Assembly (NCBI RefSeq): GCF_015594725.1
Contig: NZ_JADNRC010000012.1
Coordinates: 1 to 64,000, forward strand
From: Flavobacterium sp. ALJ2
GTDB taxonomy: Bacteria; Bacteroidota; Bacteroidia; Flavobacteriales; Flavobacteriaceae
DNA length: 64,000 nt
Direction: 5' to 3'
Shown here: positions 34,043 through 42,632 of the stretch, piece by piece
Layout of the letters: each line of letters starts with the position of its first letter
How positions within the stretch are numbered: the stretch's first letter is position 1
Notes under the pieces: model-generated
What the model saw: the letters and a program-made list of their open reading frames with translations, nothing else
What the model was told of the DNA's origin: nothing
The model's database searches: none
Made by a program: the position numbers and the translations under genes

Positions 34043-34648
34043 ATGACTCAAAACAAAACATACATATACGATTATTGTACGATTCAAAACAACGAAATTG
34101 TTTTGAATGGAGCTTCTGTATTCAAAACAGAACCAACTTCATTTGCTGATTTTTCAAAACAAGCATATCGCAATTTTGAAATTAATTACCCTAAGTTTTT
34201 TAAAATGGATTCTTTAAGCAAACTTGCTTTTTTAGGAGCCGAATTACTTTTGAAATCAGAAATAGAAAACAATACTGCTTTGGTTTTATCCAATAAATCA
34301 TCCAGTTTGGATACCGATGTAAAGTATCAGGAATCAATATCCGACAAAGAAGACTATTATCCAAGCCCTGCAGTTTTTGTTTATACGCTGCCAAACATTT
34401 GCCTAGGCGAAATTAGTATTCGTCATCAACTAAAAAGTGAAAATTCTTTCTTTATATTTGACGCCTTCAATCCGGAATTTATGACCAGTTATGCTGATAC
34501 GCTTTTGCATACCAATAAAGCCGAAACGGTACTTTGTGGATGGGTTGAATTTTTTAATGAAGAATATAAAGCTTTTCTTTGCCTGATTGGTAAAGAAAAA
34601 AACCAAAAATACCAAAACGAAACGATAGAAACATTATATAACAAATAA
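34043..34648 (+). CDS. Truncated ketosynthase N-domain protein (chain-length-factor-like)
   Basis: A 201-residue protein matching only the N-terminal half of a ketosynthase (the Ketoacyl-synt_2 type). Where the active cysteine is expected the sequence reads FIFDAFNPEF, with Phe142 in its place, and no histidine half follows. Proteins of this kind (ApeC) pair with the intact KS ApeO in E. coli aryl polyene synthesis as a chain-length factor. The gene is followed 2 bp later by an acyl carrier protein gene, and the intact synthase at 32642 is the likely partner. It does not look like a broken gene: the frame is open and the operon spacing normal. Confidence 0.72.
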   Translation: MTQNKTYIYDYCTIQNNEIVLNGASVFKTEPTSFADFSKQAYRNFEINYPKFFKMDSLSKLAFLGAELLLKSEIENNTALVLSNKSSSLDTDVKYQESISDKEDYYPSPAVFVYTLPNICLGEISIRHQLKSENSFFIFDAFNPEFMTSYADTLLHTNKAETVLCGWVEFFNEEYKAFLCLIGKEKNQKYQNETIETLYNK

Positions 34649-34650
34649 CA

Positions 34651-34908
34651 ATGGACACATTAAAATTAGAATTAAAAAATAAAATTATTACTGTTTTAAA
34701 CCTTGAAGACATCACCCTTGAAGACATTAATGACAATGACCCTCTGTTTGGAGATGGCTTAGGTTTAGACTCTATCGATGCTCTAGAATTAATTGTTATC
34801 CTAGATAAGGATTATGGAATTAAATTAGTTGACCCAAAAGAAGGAAAAGTAATTTTCCAATCAATTGAATCAATGGCTGCCTACATTACAGCTAATAGAA
34901 CAAAATAA
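34651..34908 (+). CDS. Pigment-cluster acyl carrier protein 2
   Basis: An 85-residue carrier protein with the modified serine Ser41 in GLGLDSIDALEL. It is clearly different from carrier protein 1 (DSLD type) and from AcpP. Aryl polyene clusters usually hold two carrier proteins, one for starter loading and one for extension, which fits. It follows the truncated ketosynthase by 2 bp. Confidence 0.92.
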   Translation: MDTLKLELKNKIITVLNLEDITLEDINDNDPLFGDGLGLDSIDALELIVILDKDYGIKLVDPKEGKVIFQSIESMAAYITANRTK

Positions 34909-34970
34909 GTATAGATTATTGTTTTTTTCGACTATCCTCTAGTTTTTATCTCAAAAATCTAAGTAAGTTT

Positions 34971-35014
34971 AAAAATCCAACAATTCAACAATCTAAAAAT
35001 CCAACAATCTAAAA
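34971..35014. repeat. Short AATCCAACAA/CAATCTAAA tandem words
   Basis: The words AATCCAACAATT, CAACAATCTAAA and AATCCAACAATCTAAA follow one another directly up to the next start codon. They may be slippage-prone, and they fill the leader of the ketosynthase at 35015. Confidence 0.6.
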
Positions 35015-36217
35015 ATGAACAGAGGAGTTGCTATAACTGGTATGGGAATAATATCTTCAATCGGAAATTCGGTTGAGGAAAATTATATTTCATTAATAAA
35101 TAACAAAATTGGCATTACAACTATCGAGAACATTTCGACAGTTCATGCCGATGTTATTAAGGTTGGTGAAATAAAAAAAACCAATGCAGAATTAGTTGCT
35201 CAATTACAACTAGACGAAGAAAACAACTTTTCTAGAACAGCTATGCTTGGCGCGATTGCTGCCAAAGAAGCTGTTGCCAATTCTGGAATCACATCTATTA
35301 ACGAATATAAAACGGGATTAATCTCGGCAACAAGTGTTGGCGGAATGGATATGACCGAAAAATATTATTACGATTATTTCGAGAATCCTGAAGTAAGAAA
35401 ATATATTGTTAGCCATAATTGTGGTGATATAGCTCAAAAAATTGCCGATGAACTTGGATTAAAAGGCATGGTTACAACAATAAGCACTGCTTGTTCTTCG
35501 GCTGCAAATGCAATTATGCTTGGTGCAAGATTGATAAAAACCGGAAAACTTGATCGTGTAATTGTTGGCGGAACTGATGCTTTGGCAAAATTTACAATCA
35601 ATGGTTTTAAGACTTTAATGATATTATCTGATGGTTACAATAAACCATTTGATGATGAACGTAAAGGATTAAATCTTGGTGAAGCTGCTGCTTTTTTAGT
35701 TTTGGAATCTGATGAAATTGTAAAAAAAGAAAATAAAAAAGTACTCGCTCGAGTTTCGGGTTATGGCAATGCCAATGATGCTTTTCATCAAACAGCTTCG
35801 TCAGAAAATGGTGATGGTGCTTATCTTGCCATGAAAAAAGCATTTGATGTAGCCGCTTTAAACCCAAGCGAGATAGATTATATAAATGTTCACGGAACAG
35901 CAACTCCTAATAATGATTTATCAGAAGGAAGAGCCGTTCTTAGAATCTACGACAAACAACCTGTTCCAGATTTTAGCTCAACTAAACCTTTTACGGGACA
36001 TACGCTGGCAGCAGCAGCAGCAATTGAAGCCGTTTATAGCGTACTTGCTATTCAGAACAATGTAGTTTTCCCTAGTTTGAATTTCGAAACTCCAATGCAA
36101 GAATTTGATCTAACGCCACAAACAACTTTAAAACATAAAAATATCGAACACGTATTATCCAATTCATTTGGGTTTGGTGGCAATTGTTCTACTCTTATAT
36201 TTTCTAAAAACAAATGA
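35015..36217 (+). CDS. Beta-ketoacyl synthase, catalytically intact
   Basis: A 400-residue FabF-type ketosynthase with Cys160 in ISTACSSAANA, His293 in NVHGTATPNND and His329 in FTGHTLAAAAA. It overlaps the following degenerate ketosynthase by 4 bp (ATGA), the classic sign of a KS alpha/beta pair made in equal amounts. It is the third intact condensing enzyme in the cluster. Confidence 0.9.
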   Translation: MNRGVAITGMGIISSIGNSVEENYISLINNKIGITTIENISTVHADVIKVGEIKKTNAELVAQLQLDEENNFSRTAMLGAIAAKEAVANSGITSINEYKTGLISATSVGGMDMTEKYYYDYFENPEVRKYIVSHNCGDIAQKIADELGLKGMVTTISTACSSAANAIMLGARLIKTGKLDRVIVGGTDALAKFTINGFKTLMILSDGYNKPFDDERKGLNLGEAAAFLVLESDEIVKKENKKVLARVSGYGNANDAFHQTASSENGDGAYLAMKKAFDVAALNPSEIDYINVHGTATPNNDLSEGRAVLRIYDKQPVPDFSSTKPFTGHTLAAAAAIEAVYSVLAIQNNVVFPSLNFETPMQEFDLTPQTTLKHKNIEHVLSNSFGFGGNCSTLIFSKNK

Positions 36218-37275
36218 AAAAAACATATATAAATGGTACAGGTTGTCTTTCAGCTCAAAAAACATTTGATACTGTTTTTTTAGAAGATGCCCAATGGAAT
36301 AAAGATGACAATGTTTTATTTCTAAAAAAGCCTGTTTACAAAGATTTCATTTCTCCAATTGCAAGCCGAAGAATGGCAAATGGAATTAAAAACGGAATCG
36401 TAGCTTCGGCTTATGCCATGAAAGAAGCCAATGTTGCGAATATTGATGCAATTATTACCGGAACAGGAATGGGTTGCATCGAGGATTCAGAGAAATTCTT
36501 AAAGGCAATTATCGATAATAATGAGGAGTTTTTAACACCTACCGCTTTTATACAATCTACACACAATACAGTTGGAGCACAAATTGCTCTTACATTGCAA
36601 TGCAAGGGATATAACTTTACTTATGTAAATGGTGCAATCTCTTTTGAGTCGGCTCTTCTAGATGCTAAAATGCAAATAGAAGGAAATGAAGCAAACTCAG
36701 TATTAGTAGGTGGAGTTGATGAAAATGGTGATTATACAATATCGCTTTTTAAATTAGCTGGTTATATAAAAGCAGATCGCGATGAACCTTACCAACTTTT
36801 AAATGAAACTACAAAAGGGTATATTTATGGTGAAGGAGCTAGTTTCTTTGTTTTAGAAAATGAAAAGAAAGATACTACCTATGCTGAGCTTCTTGATATA
36901 GAAATCAAAAACCAACTACAAGAAGATGAAATCGAAGCCGAAATTATTGAATTCCTGAAATCAAATAAATTAGAAATTTCGGATATTGATGCCATTGTTT
37001 TAGGTTTTAATGGTGATGTAGAATTTGACACTTATTATACCAATTTATCCGAAAATGCTTTTGTAAATACACCACAGATTTTTTACAAACATTTAAGTGG
37101 GGAATACAATACAGCTTCGGCATTTGGATTATGGGTTGGTTCTAAAATTATTAAAACACAAACAATTCCAGAACTTATTAAAGTTAATTCATTAGAAAAA
37201 TCAACATACAACACCATTTTATTATATAACCAATTAAACGGTAAAGACCATAGTTTTACATTAATTTCAAAATGA
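36214..37275 (+). CDS. Degenerate ketosynthase (KS-beta-like), all catalytic residues lost
   Basis: A 353-residue ketosynthase homologue. By alignment to its neighbour the active cysteine is Ala141 (YVNGAISFES), the first histidine is Gly264 (IVLGFNGD) and the second is Glu297 (LSGEYNTASA). The fold elements remain (GTGMGCIED, YGEGASFFVLE), and the frame is intact, so it is probably a structural or chain-length partner of the preceding synthase rather than a pseudogene. Four-base overlaps join it to genes on both sides. Confidence 0.78.
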   Translation: MKKTYINGTGCLSAQKTFDTVFLEDAQWNKDDNVLFLKKPVYKDFISPIASRRMANGIKNGIVASAYAMKEANVANIDAIITGTGMGCIEDSEKFLKAIIDNNEEFLTPTAFIQSTHNTVGAQIALTLQCKGYNFTYVNGAISFESALLDAKMQIEGNEANSVLVGGVDENGDYTISLFKLAGYIKADRDEPYQLLNETTKGYIYGEGASFFVLENEKKDTTYAELLDIEIKNQLQEDEIEAEIIEFLKSNKLEISDIDAIVLGFNGDVEFDTYYTNLSENAFVNTPQIFYKHLSGEYNTASAFGLWVGSKIIKTQTIPELIKVNSLEKSTYNTILLYNQLNGKDHSFTLISK

Positions 37276-38048
37276 TACCCCACAAAAAAACTTCCTTGTT
37301 TTTTATCATCATATTGCTATTGTTGCTTCTTACGAAACTTTATATAGCAATCAATTTTTGGTGGTTTATCCTAATTGGAATAATCTGGCTTAGTATTGTG
37401 GCGATAAATTCGGCGCGAATAAAATCCAACTATCATGTAAGAGCGTATTGCAATAACCCATCATTAACCAAAAAAAAAATCGCATTAACTTTTGATGACG
37501 GTCCAAGCGAAATCACACTGGAAGTTCTGGATGTTTTAAAAAAATACGATATAAAAGCTACTTTTTTTTGTATTGGAAAAAATATTGAGAAACATCCCGA
37601 AATTATAGAACGTATCTTATCCGAAGGCCATCAAGTAGGAAATCATTCTTATAGCCATTCTCGTTTTTTTGATTTTTACAATACCAAAAAAATCCTAAAA
37701 GAACTGGAGAAAACTGATGTATTGCTGGAGAAATTTACTGCAAAAAAAATTAAGTTCTTTAGACCTCCCTATGGCGTAACAACTCCATCGATTCGAAGAG
37801 CTTTAAAAATAAGTAAACATAGCGTAATAGGTTGGAATATTCGATCATTCGATGGTGGAATTAAAGACCAAAAAATAATTTACAATCGCATTATAAAACG
37901 AGTTTCTCCAGGCGGAATTGTACTTTTGCATGACACAGCTACACATTCAGTTTTGGTCTTGGAACAGTTTTTGCAATTTTTGCAACAAAACAATTATACC
38001 GTAATTTCGGTTGAAAAACTTTTGAATCTTAAAGCATATGAAGACTAA
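37272..38048 (+). CDS. Polysaccharide deacetylase (NodB domain), membrane-anchored
   Basis: A 258-residue CE4 deacetylase-like protein with two hydrophobic segments at about 8-26 and 28-45 and then a NodB domain. Motifs: TFDDGP (73-78) with Asp75 and Asp76, and the metal histidines in NHSYSHS (His125, His129). The usual reaction is removal of acetyl groups from sugars at the outer face of the inner membrane. Its presence in a pigment operon is unusual, but the 4-bp overlap with the ketosynthase and 11-bp overlap with lolA place it firmly in it. Confidence 0.88.
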   Translation: MIPHKKTSLFFIIILLLLLLTKLYIAINFWWFILIGIIWLSIVAINSARIKSNYHVRAYCNNPSLTKKKIALTFDDGPSEITLEVLDVLKKYDIKATFFCIGKNIEKHPEIIERILSEGHQVGNHSYSHSRFFDFYNTKKILKELEKTDVLLEKFTAKKIKFFRPPYGVTTPSIRRALKISKHSVIGWNIRSFDGGIKDQKIIYNRIIKRVSPGGIVLLHDTATHSVLVLEQFLQFLQQNNYTVISVEKLLNLKAYED

Positions 38049-38673
38049 AATATATTTATTCATTTTAATTTTGAATCTGTTTACAATGAACTTGTTTGCG
38101 CAAGAACAAAAAATGCCTGATAGTGAAATTGCTGCTTTCAAACAATCTGTGAATGCAGTTTCCAAAAAAATTAAAACATTAAGTACCGATTTTGTACAAT
38201 ACAAACATCTTGATTTTCTATCAAAAGATATTGAAACATCTGGAAAGATGATTTTTAAGGAGCCTAACTTATTACAATGGCAATACAAGAAACCATATAA
38301 TTATAGTATTGTTTTTAAAAACGGTAAAATCCTGATTAACGACGAAGGCAAAAAAAGTGCTGTCGATATTGGTAACAGTAAAATCTTTGGTCGAATCAAT
38401 AAACTAATTGTTGGTAGTGTTAGCGGAGATATGTTTGATGATAAAGAATTTAGCATCAGTTATTTTAAATCAAAGAGCCAGAACATTGCCAAATTTATTC
38501 CAAAAGATGTAACTTTAAAAAAATACATCAAGCAAATAGAATTAACTTTTGATAAAGAAAGCGCAACAGTAGTTCAGGTAAAACTCCTTGAATCATCTGA
38601 AGATTATACTCGAATTGTACTTAAAAATAAAGTGATAAATGCAAAAATTGACGACTCCATTTTTACTAATTAA
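38038..38673 (+). CDS. LolA-like periplasmic lipoprotein carrier
   Basis: A 211-residue exported protein (signal peptide about 1-21, ending in NLFAQ) with the LolA-like fold pattern, including SGKMIFKEPNLLQWQYKKPY typical of the family. LolA carries lipoproteins through the periplasm; cluster-encoded copies in aryl polyene loci are thought to carry the lipid-like pigment. It overlaps the deacetylase by 11 bp and the next lipoprotein gene by 35 bp. Confidence 0.85.
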   Translation: MKTKIYLFILILNLFTMNLFAQEQKMPDSEIAAFKQSVNAVSKKIKTLSTDFVQYKHLDFLSKDIETSGKMIFKEPNLLQWQYKKPYNYSIVFKNGKILINDEGKKSAVDIGNSKIFGRINKLIVGSVSGDMFDDKEFSISYFKSKSQNIAKFIPKDVTLKKYIKQIELTFDKESATVVQVKLLESSEDYTRIVLKNKVINAKIDDSIFTN

Positions 38674-39277
38674 TTGTTTTTTAGTACTTTTTCTGTTTTC
38701 TTGTAGTCAAAAAATAACGAAAAATTACACTTCAAAAACATTAGATAAAACAACTTACGAAGCACCTTATTTTTCTAATCCCGAAATTGATTATGTTTAC
38801 AAAGCAAACATAACCGTTTATGGTCACGAACTATCTGGAATTTTTATTGCTAAGAAAATAAATGACACTACACATCGAGTTGTTTTTACAACAGAATTTG
38901 GTAATAAATTATTAGACTTTGAAATCTCCGAAACTAATTTTAAAGTCAACTCAATAGTATCTGAATTAGATCGAAAAATTCTTATTTCGACCTTAAAAAA
39001 AGATTTTCGATTACTCCTTAAAAAGAACCATATAATCGAAAAACAATTTGAAGATCAAACAAATACCATCTATCAATCTAAAGATGGTAACCGCTATAAT
39101 TTTATATTTTTATCTAAAGAAAATAAAAAGTTAGAAAAGATAATACATGCTTCTTCAACAAAAGAAAAAATAACGATCCGTTTTAGTTCAGAAAACAATA
39201 TTTTTGCAGAAAAAATAGAGATTTTACATCAAAATATAAAGTTAAAAATAGAGCTGAATTATTTTAAATCAGAGTAA
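38639..39277 (+). CDS. Outer-membrane lipoprotein, possible LolB counterpart
   Basis: A 212-residue protein with a lipoprotein signal peptide (VLFLFSC, Cys22). No domain recognised. Its start lies 35 bp inside the lolA-like gene and has no alternative ATG that keeps the signal peptide, so the overlap is real. Position behind LolA suggests it receives cargo at the outer membrane, as LolB does, but sequence likeness to LolB is not visible to me. Confidence 0.72.
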   Translation: MQKLTTPFLLINCFLVLFLFSCSQKITKNYTSKTLDKTTYEAPYFSNPEIDYVYKANITVYGHELSGIFIAKKINDTTHRVVFTTEFGNKLLDFEISETNFKVNSIVSELDRKILISTLKKDFRLLLKKNHIIEKQFEDQTNTIYQSKDGNRYNFIFLSKENKKLEKIIHASSTKEKITIRFSSENNIFAEKIEILHQNIKLKIELNYFKSE

Positions 39278-39307
39278 AATTTAAACTAATCATTAAATTA
39301 AATCAGA

Positions 39308-39916
39308 ATGAGAAAATTAACCTTAATTGCATTTGTATTTTTTATCGGCCTAACAGAATCTCATGCACAAGTAACTGTAAGTCCCGGAATTCGTGGTGGT
39401 TTAAATGTTTCAAACCTTTCCAATTTTGGATCTAGCGATGCAAAATCAGATTTTTATGTAGGCGGATTGGTAGCCATCAAATTCAATAGATACTTCACTC
39501 TTCAACCAGAATTAACCTATACAAGACAAGGAGCTGAGGCACGTGAATATTCAATGGGATCATTTAGATCAAGTAAAGTAAAATACGAACTAAATTATAT
39601 TTCATTAGGTGCAGTTGCTAAATATCATTTTGCTGGAGGTGGCTTTCATATATTAGCTGGTCCATCTGTAGATTTTAAAACAAGTGATAATTTCCCTTCA
39701 TACGACTACAACCCTGTTGGAGTTGATGTTGCTTTTGTTGCTGGTCTTGGATATAGTTTGCCAAATGGTTTAACCTTTGAAGCAAGATTTAAACAAGGAT
39801 TAATCGATATTTATGGATATGATGGCATAAATAATAACAACGACAATTATTATGATAACATCATTCTAAATACTGTTTTTCAAGTTGGAGTTACCTACAC
39901 TTTTAAAGTAAAATAG
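39308..39916 (+). CDS. Outer-membrane beta-barrel protein 1 (PorT-like)
   Basis: A 202-residue exported protein (signal peptide about 1-20, ending SHAQ) with alternating hydrophobic strands and a C-terminal aromatic strand (VGVTYTFKVK). It matches the porin-family/PorT-like small barrels of Bacteroidota, with the recurring LQPELTYTRQG motif. It is adjacent to a paralogue, and both lie between the lipoprotein and a dehydratase, so they probably belong to pigment placement in the outer membrane. Confidence 0.82.
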   Translation: MRKLTLIAFVFFIGLTESHAQVTVSPGIRGGLNVSNLSNFGSSDAKSDFYVGGLVAIKFNRYFTLQPELTYTRQGAEAREYSMGSFRSSKVKYELNYISLGAVAKYHFAGGGFHILAGPSVDFKTSDNFPSYDYNPVGVDVAFVAGLGYSLPNGLTFEARFKQGLIDIYGYDGINNNNDNYYDNIILNTVFQVGVTYTFKVK

Positions 39917-39920
39917 AACA

Positions 39921-40565
39921 ATGAATTATAGGAATTTATTTTTGGCCTTATTCTCGATTATAGGAATATTTCAGGCTCAAGCACAAGTAACTTTTAAACC
40001 AGGAATTCAAGCCGGAATTAACATTTCTAAATTGACAGATTCAAATCTTGGAAACAAAACCGATTTTTATATCGGAGGATTTGGAGCTCTGAAACTTTCT
40101 AAATTTTATACATTACAACCTGAATTAACATATTCGAGACAAGGAGGTAAAGGAAATCTTTCTATGGGAACCACAACTATTTATGATTCTGCAACAAATA
40201 GTTACATCATTACTGATTATGAAGAAGCCAATGTAAATGCATCACTCCAATATATTTCTGGAATAACAATTAATAAATTTAATTTTACTGAGCGTTTTTA
40301 TGTTTTAGCAGGGCCCTTTTGTGACATACTTATCGCGAATACATTTAAAGTAGATCCTAAAGACAAAGAAAGAAATTTCAATAAAGGACAAGATATAGAT
40401 TTAGGAATCATCGGAGGATTAGGATACAGTCTGAAAAATGGTGTTTCATTTGAGGCAAGAATTAAAAAAGGGGTAACAAATGCATTTACAAATTATTATA
40501 CACACGCAACAGATAATACTAATTTAGTTTATCAAATAGGCGCAACATATACCTTTGGAAAATAA
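39921..40565 (+). CDS. Outer-membrane beta-barrel protein 2 (PorT-like)
   Basis: A 214-residue paralogue of the preceding gene, starting 4 bp after it. It shares the order signal peptide (QAQA), PGIQAGINISKL, LQPELTYSRQGG, LAGPFCDIL, GLGYSLKNGVSFEARIKKG and a final YTFGK strand. A tandem duplication with moderate divergence is likely. Confidence 0.82.
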   Translation: MNYRNLFLALFSIIGIFQAQAQVTFKPGIQAGINISKLTDSNLGNKTDFYIGGFGALKLSKFYTLQPELTYSRQGGKGNLSMGTTTIYDSATNSYIITDYEEANVNASLQYISGITINKFNFTERFYVLAGPFCDILIANTFKVDPKDKERNFNKGQDIDLGIIGGLGYSLKNGVSFEARIKKGVTNAFTNYYTHATDNTNLVYQIGATYTFGK

Positions 40566-40575
40566 AAATACAACT

Positions 40576-40947
40576 ATGGTTTTAAAAGACTTTTATAAAA
40601 TACTTTCATTAGAAAATACAAGTGATTCTAAATACAATGCTATTATTTTGGTTAATGATAAACATGCTGTTTTTAAAGGACATTTTCCAGACAATCCGAT
40701 AATGCCAGGCGTATGTATGATCCAGATTATAAAAGAACTTTCGGAAACAATAACCAAAAGTACCTTAATGATGCAAACGCTGAGTAATGTTAAATTTATG
40801 GCGTTAATAAATCCCGAAGTTACTCCCGAATTACGTTTAGAATTAGATATCACTACAACCGAAGATGGTTTGGTAAAAGTAAAAAACACCACTTATTTTA
40901 ACGAAACAGTTGCATTAAAACTAAGTAATATTTATAAAAAAATTTAA
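40576..40947 (+). CDS. FabZ-like 3-hydroxyacyl-ACP dehydratase (ApeI-like)
   Basis: A 123-residue hot-dog protein with the FabZ-type motif GHFPDNPIMPGVCMIQII at 35-52, including the catalytic His36. It is the only one of the three cluster dehydratases to keep the GHFP histidine motif. The start is the ATG at 40576; the frame extends seven codons upstream to a TTG that overlaps the barrel gene. It likely performs the dehydration step during polyene extension. Confidence 0.85.
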   Translation: MVLKDFYKILSLENTSDSKYNAIILVNDKHAVFKGHFPDNPIMPGVCMIQIIKELSETITKSTLMMQTLSNVKFMALINPEVTPELRLELDITTTEDGLVKVKNTTYFNETVALKLSNIYKKI

Positions 40948-40949
40948 TT

Positions 40950-41435
40950 ATGAAACTATTTATATCACTGATTTTATGGATGGGTTTAATAAGTACTCCA
41001 GATCTAGCTACTATTAGAAAAATATATCCAACTGCTTCAAATTCTGAAACTAGCGCAAAAGATTTTACTGCAAAACTAAATGACATTTCTACTAACGACG
41101 AAAATACTCTGGTAGCCTATAAAGCTGCTTCTATCCTATTGGATTCAAAATTTGAGAAAAAAATATCTGCCAAAATGAGTCGCTTTAAAGAAGGAGCCAA
41201 GTTATTGGAGAGCACCATTGCAAAAGAACCAAACTCGGTAGAAATTAGAATGATTCGATTGAGTATTCAAGAGAACGTTCCTGGAATTACTGGTTATAAA
41301 AAAAACATCAAAGAAGATAGAAAATTTATTCTAACACATTATAAAGACCAAAATAATGCGCTAAAAGAATACCTGAAAAACTTTATCCAACAATCCAAAA
41401 GCTTTTCTGATGAGGAAAAGCAAACGGTAAAGTAG
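40950..41435 (+). CDS. Exported helical protein of unknown function
   Basis: A 161-residue protein with a short hydrophobic N-terminus (MKLFISLILWMGLIST), then mostly charged helices (KLLESTIAKEPNSVEIRMIR resembles a TPR-like pair). No family recognised. It is 2 bp after the dehydratase and 19 bp before a glycosyltransferase gene, so it is part of the operon. It might be a periplasmic adaptor of the export proteins, but nothing proves it. Confidence 0.6.
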   Translation: MKLFISLILWMGLISTPDLATIRKIYPTASNSETSAKDFTAKLNDISTNDENTLVAYKAASILLDSKFEKKISAKMSRFKEGAKLLESTIAKEPNSVEIRMIRLSIQENVPGITGYKKNIKEDRKFILTHYKDQNNALKEYLKNFIQQSKSFSDEEKQTVK

Positions 41436-41454
41436 TTAAAGAAAAAACAACAAA

Positions 41455-42630
41455 ATGAAACCTATTTTATCTCAAGAAGAACAACTTACCCAAACTAATT
41501 TTTGTGTTATTGTACCCACATATAACAATAACAAAACATTAGAAAAAGTTCTTAATTCTGTTTTAACCTACACTAATAATATTATTGTAGTCAATGATGG
41601 ATCAACCGATAAAACAGGTGAAATTTTGGAAGATTTTCCAGATCTAGTCCAAATTCACCATCCCCAAAACCAAGGAAAAGGAATTGCATTACAAAACGGA
41701 TTCTATAAGGCAATAGCTTTAAATTACGAATATGCAATAACAATCGATTCCGATGGGCAACATTTTGCTTCGGACATTCCTTCGTTTATTAATTTTATTC
41801 AAAACGAACCAAATACATTACTTATCGGAAGTCGTAATATGACACAAGAAAATGTACCTAAAAAAAGTAGTTTTGGAAATAAATTCTCAAACTTCTGGTT
41901 TTGGTTTGAAACAGGAATACGGCTTGAAGACACACAATCTGGATTTCGATTGTACCCATTGCAACTAATTCCTGAAAAACATTACACTACAAAATTTGAA
42001 TTTGAAATCGAGGTTATTGTACGTTCAGCTTGGAAAGGCATTTCAGTTAAAAACATCCCCGTTAAAGTCTTATACGATCCTCTTGAACGAGTTTCGCATT
42101 TTCGTCCATTCAGGGATTTTACTCGAATTAGTGTCTTAAATACCGTGTTGGTTTTTATAGCTCTTGTCTATATCAAACCCAGAGATTTAGTCCGAAAAAT
42201 AAAAAAAAAAGGGCTTAAAAAATTTCTTCTCGAAGATATTCTAGAAAGTGATGAATCTAATTTTAAAAAATCATCTGCTATTGCATTAGGTGTATTTATT
42301 GGAATTTCACCATTTTGGGGATTCCAAACGGTATTGCTACTTTTTTTAGCCACCTTATTCAAGCTCAATAAAGTCATTGCTTTTGTGGCTTCAAATATTA
42401 GTTTGCCCCCTTTGATTCCATTAATAATATATGGATCTCTAAAAATGGGAAGCCTTTTTGTGCCAAACAATTCTTCCTTGATACAAAATGATTCAATGAT
42501 ACTTTATGATGTTTCAAAAAACGTAACACAATATGTCGTTGGAAGTCTTATTTTAGCCTCCCTAATGGCCTTATTATTCGGACTAACATCATATTTGATC
42601 TTGACATTCTTTAATACAAATAAAAAATAA
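41455..42630 (+). CDS. GT2 glycosyltransferase fused to DUF2062
   Basis: A 391-residue protein. Residues about 15-245 form a GT-A family 2 glycosyltransferase (IVPTYNNNKTLEK at 19-31, VVNDGSTD at 45-52, and DSD at 98-100). The C-terminal 120 residues are a DUF2062 membrane domain with about three hydrophobic segments (SSAIALGVFIGISPFWGFQT). This fusion is common near aryl polyene and lipid export genes. The substrate could be a lipid-linked sugar added to the pigment or its anchor. Confidence 0.85.
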   Translation: MKPILSQEEQLTQTNFCVIVPTYNNNKTLEKVLNSVLTYTNNIIVVNDGSTDKTGEILEDFPDLVQIHHPQNQGKGIALQNGFYKAIALNYEYAITIDSDGQHFASDIPSFINFIQNEPNTLLIGSRNMTQENVPKKSSFGNKFSNFWFWFETGIRLEDTQSGFRLYPLQLIPEKHYTTKFEFEIEVIVRSAWKGISVKNIPVKVLYDPLERVSHFRPFRDFTRISVLNTVLVFIALVYIKPRDLVRKIKKKGLKKFLLEDILESDESNFKKSSAIALGVFIGISPFWGFQTVLLLFLATLFKLNKVIAFVASNISLPPLIPLIIYGSLKMGSLFVPNNSSLIQNDSMILYDVSKNVTQYVVGSLILASLMALLFGLTSYLILTFFNTNKK

Positions 42631-42632
42631 AC

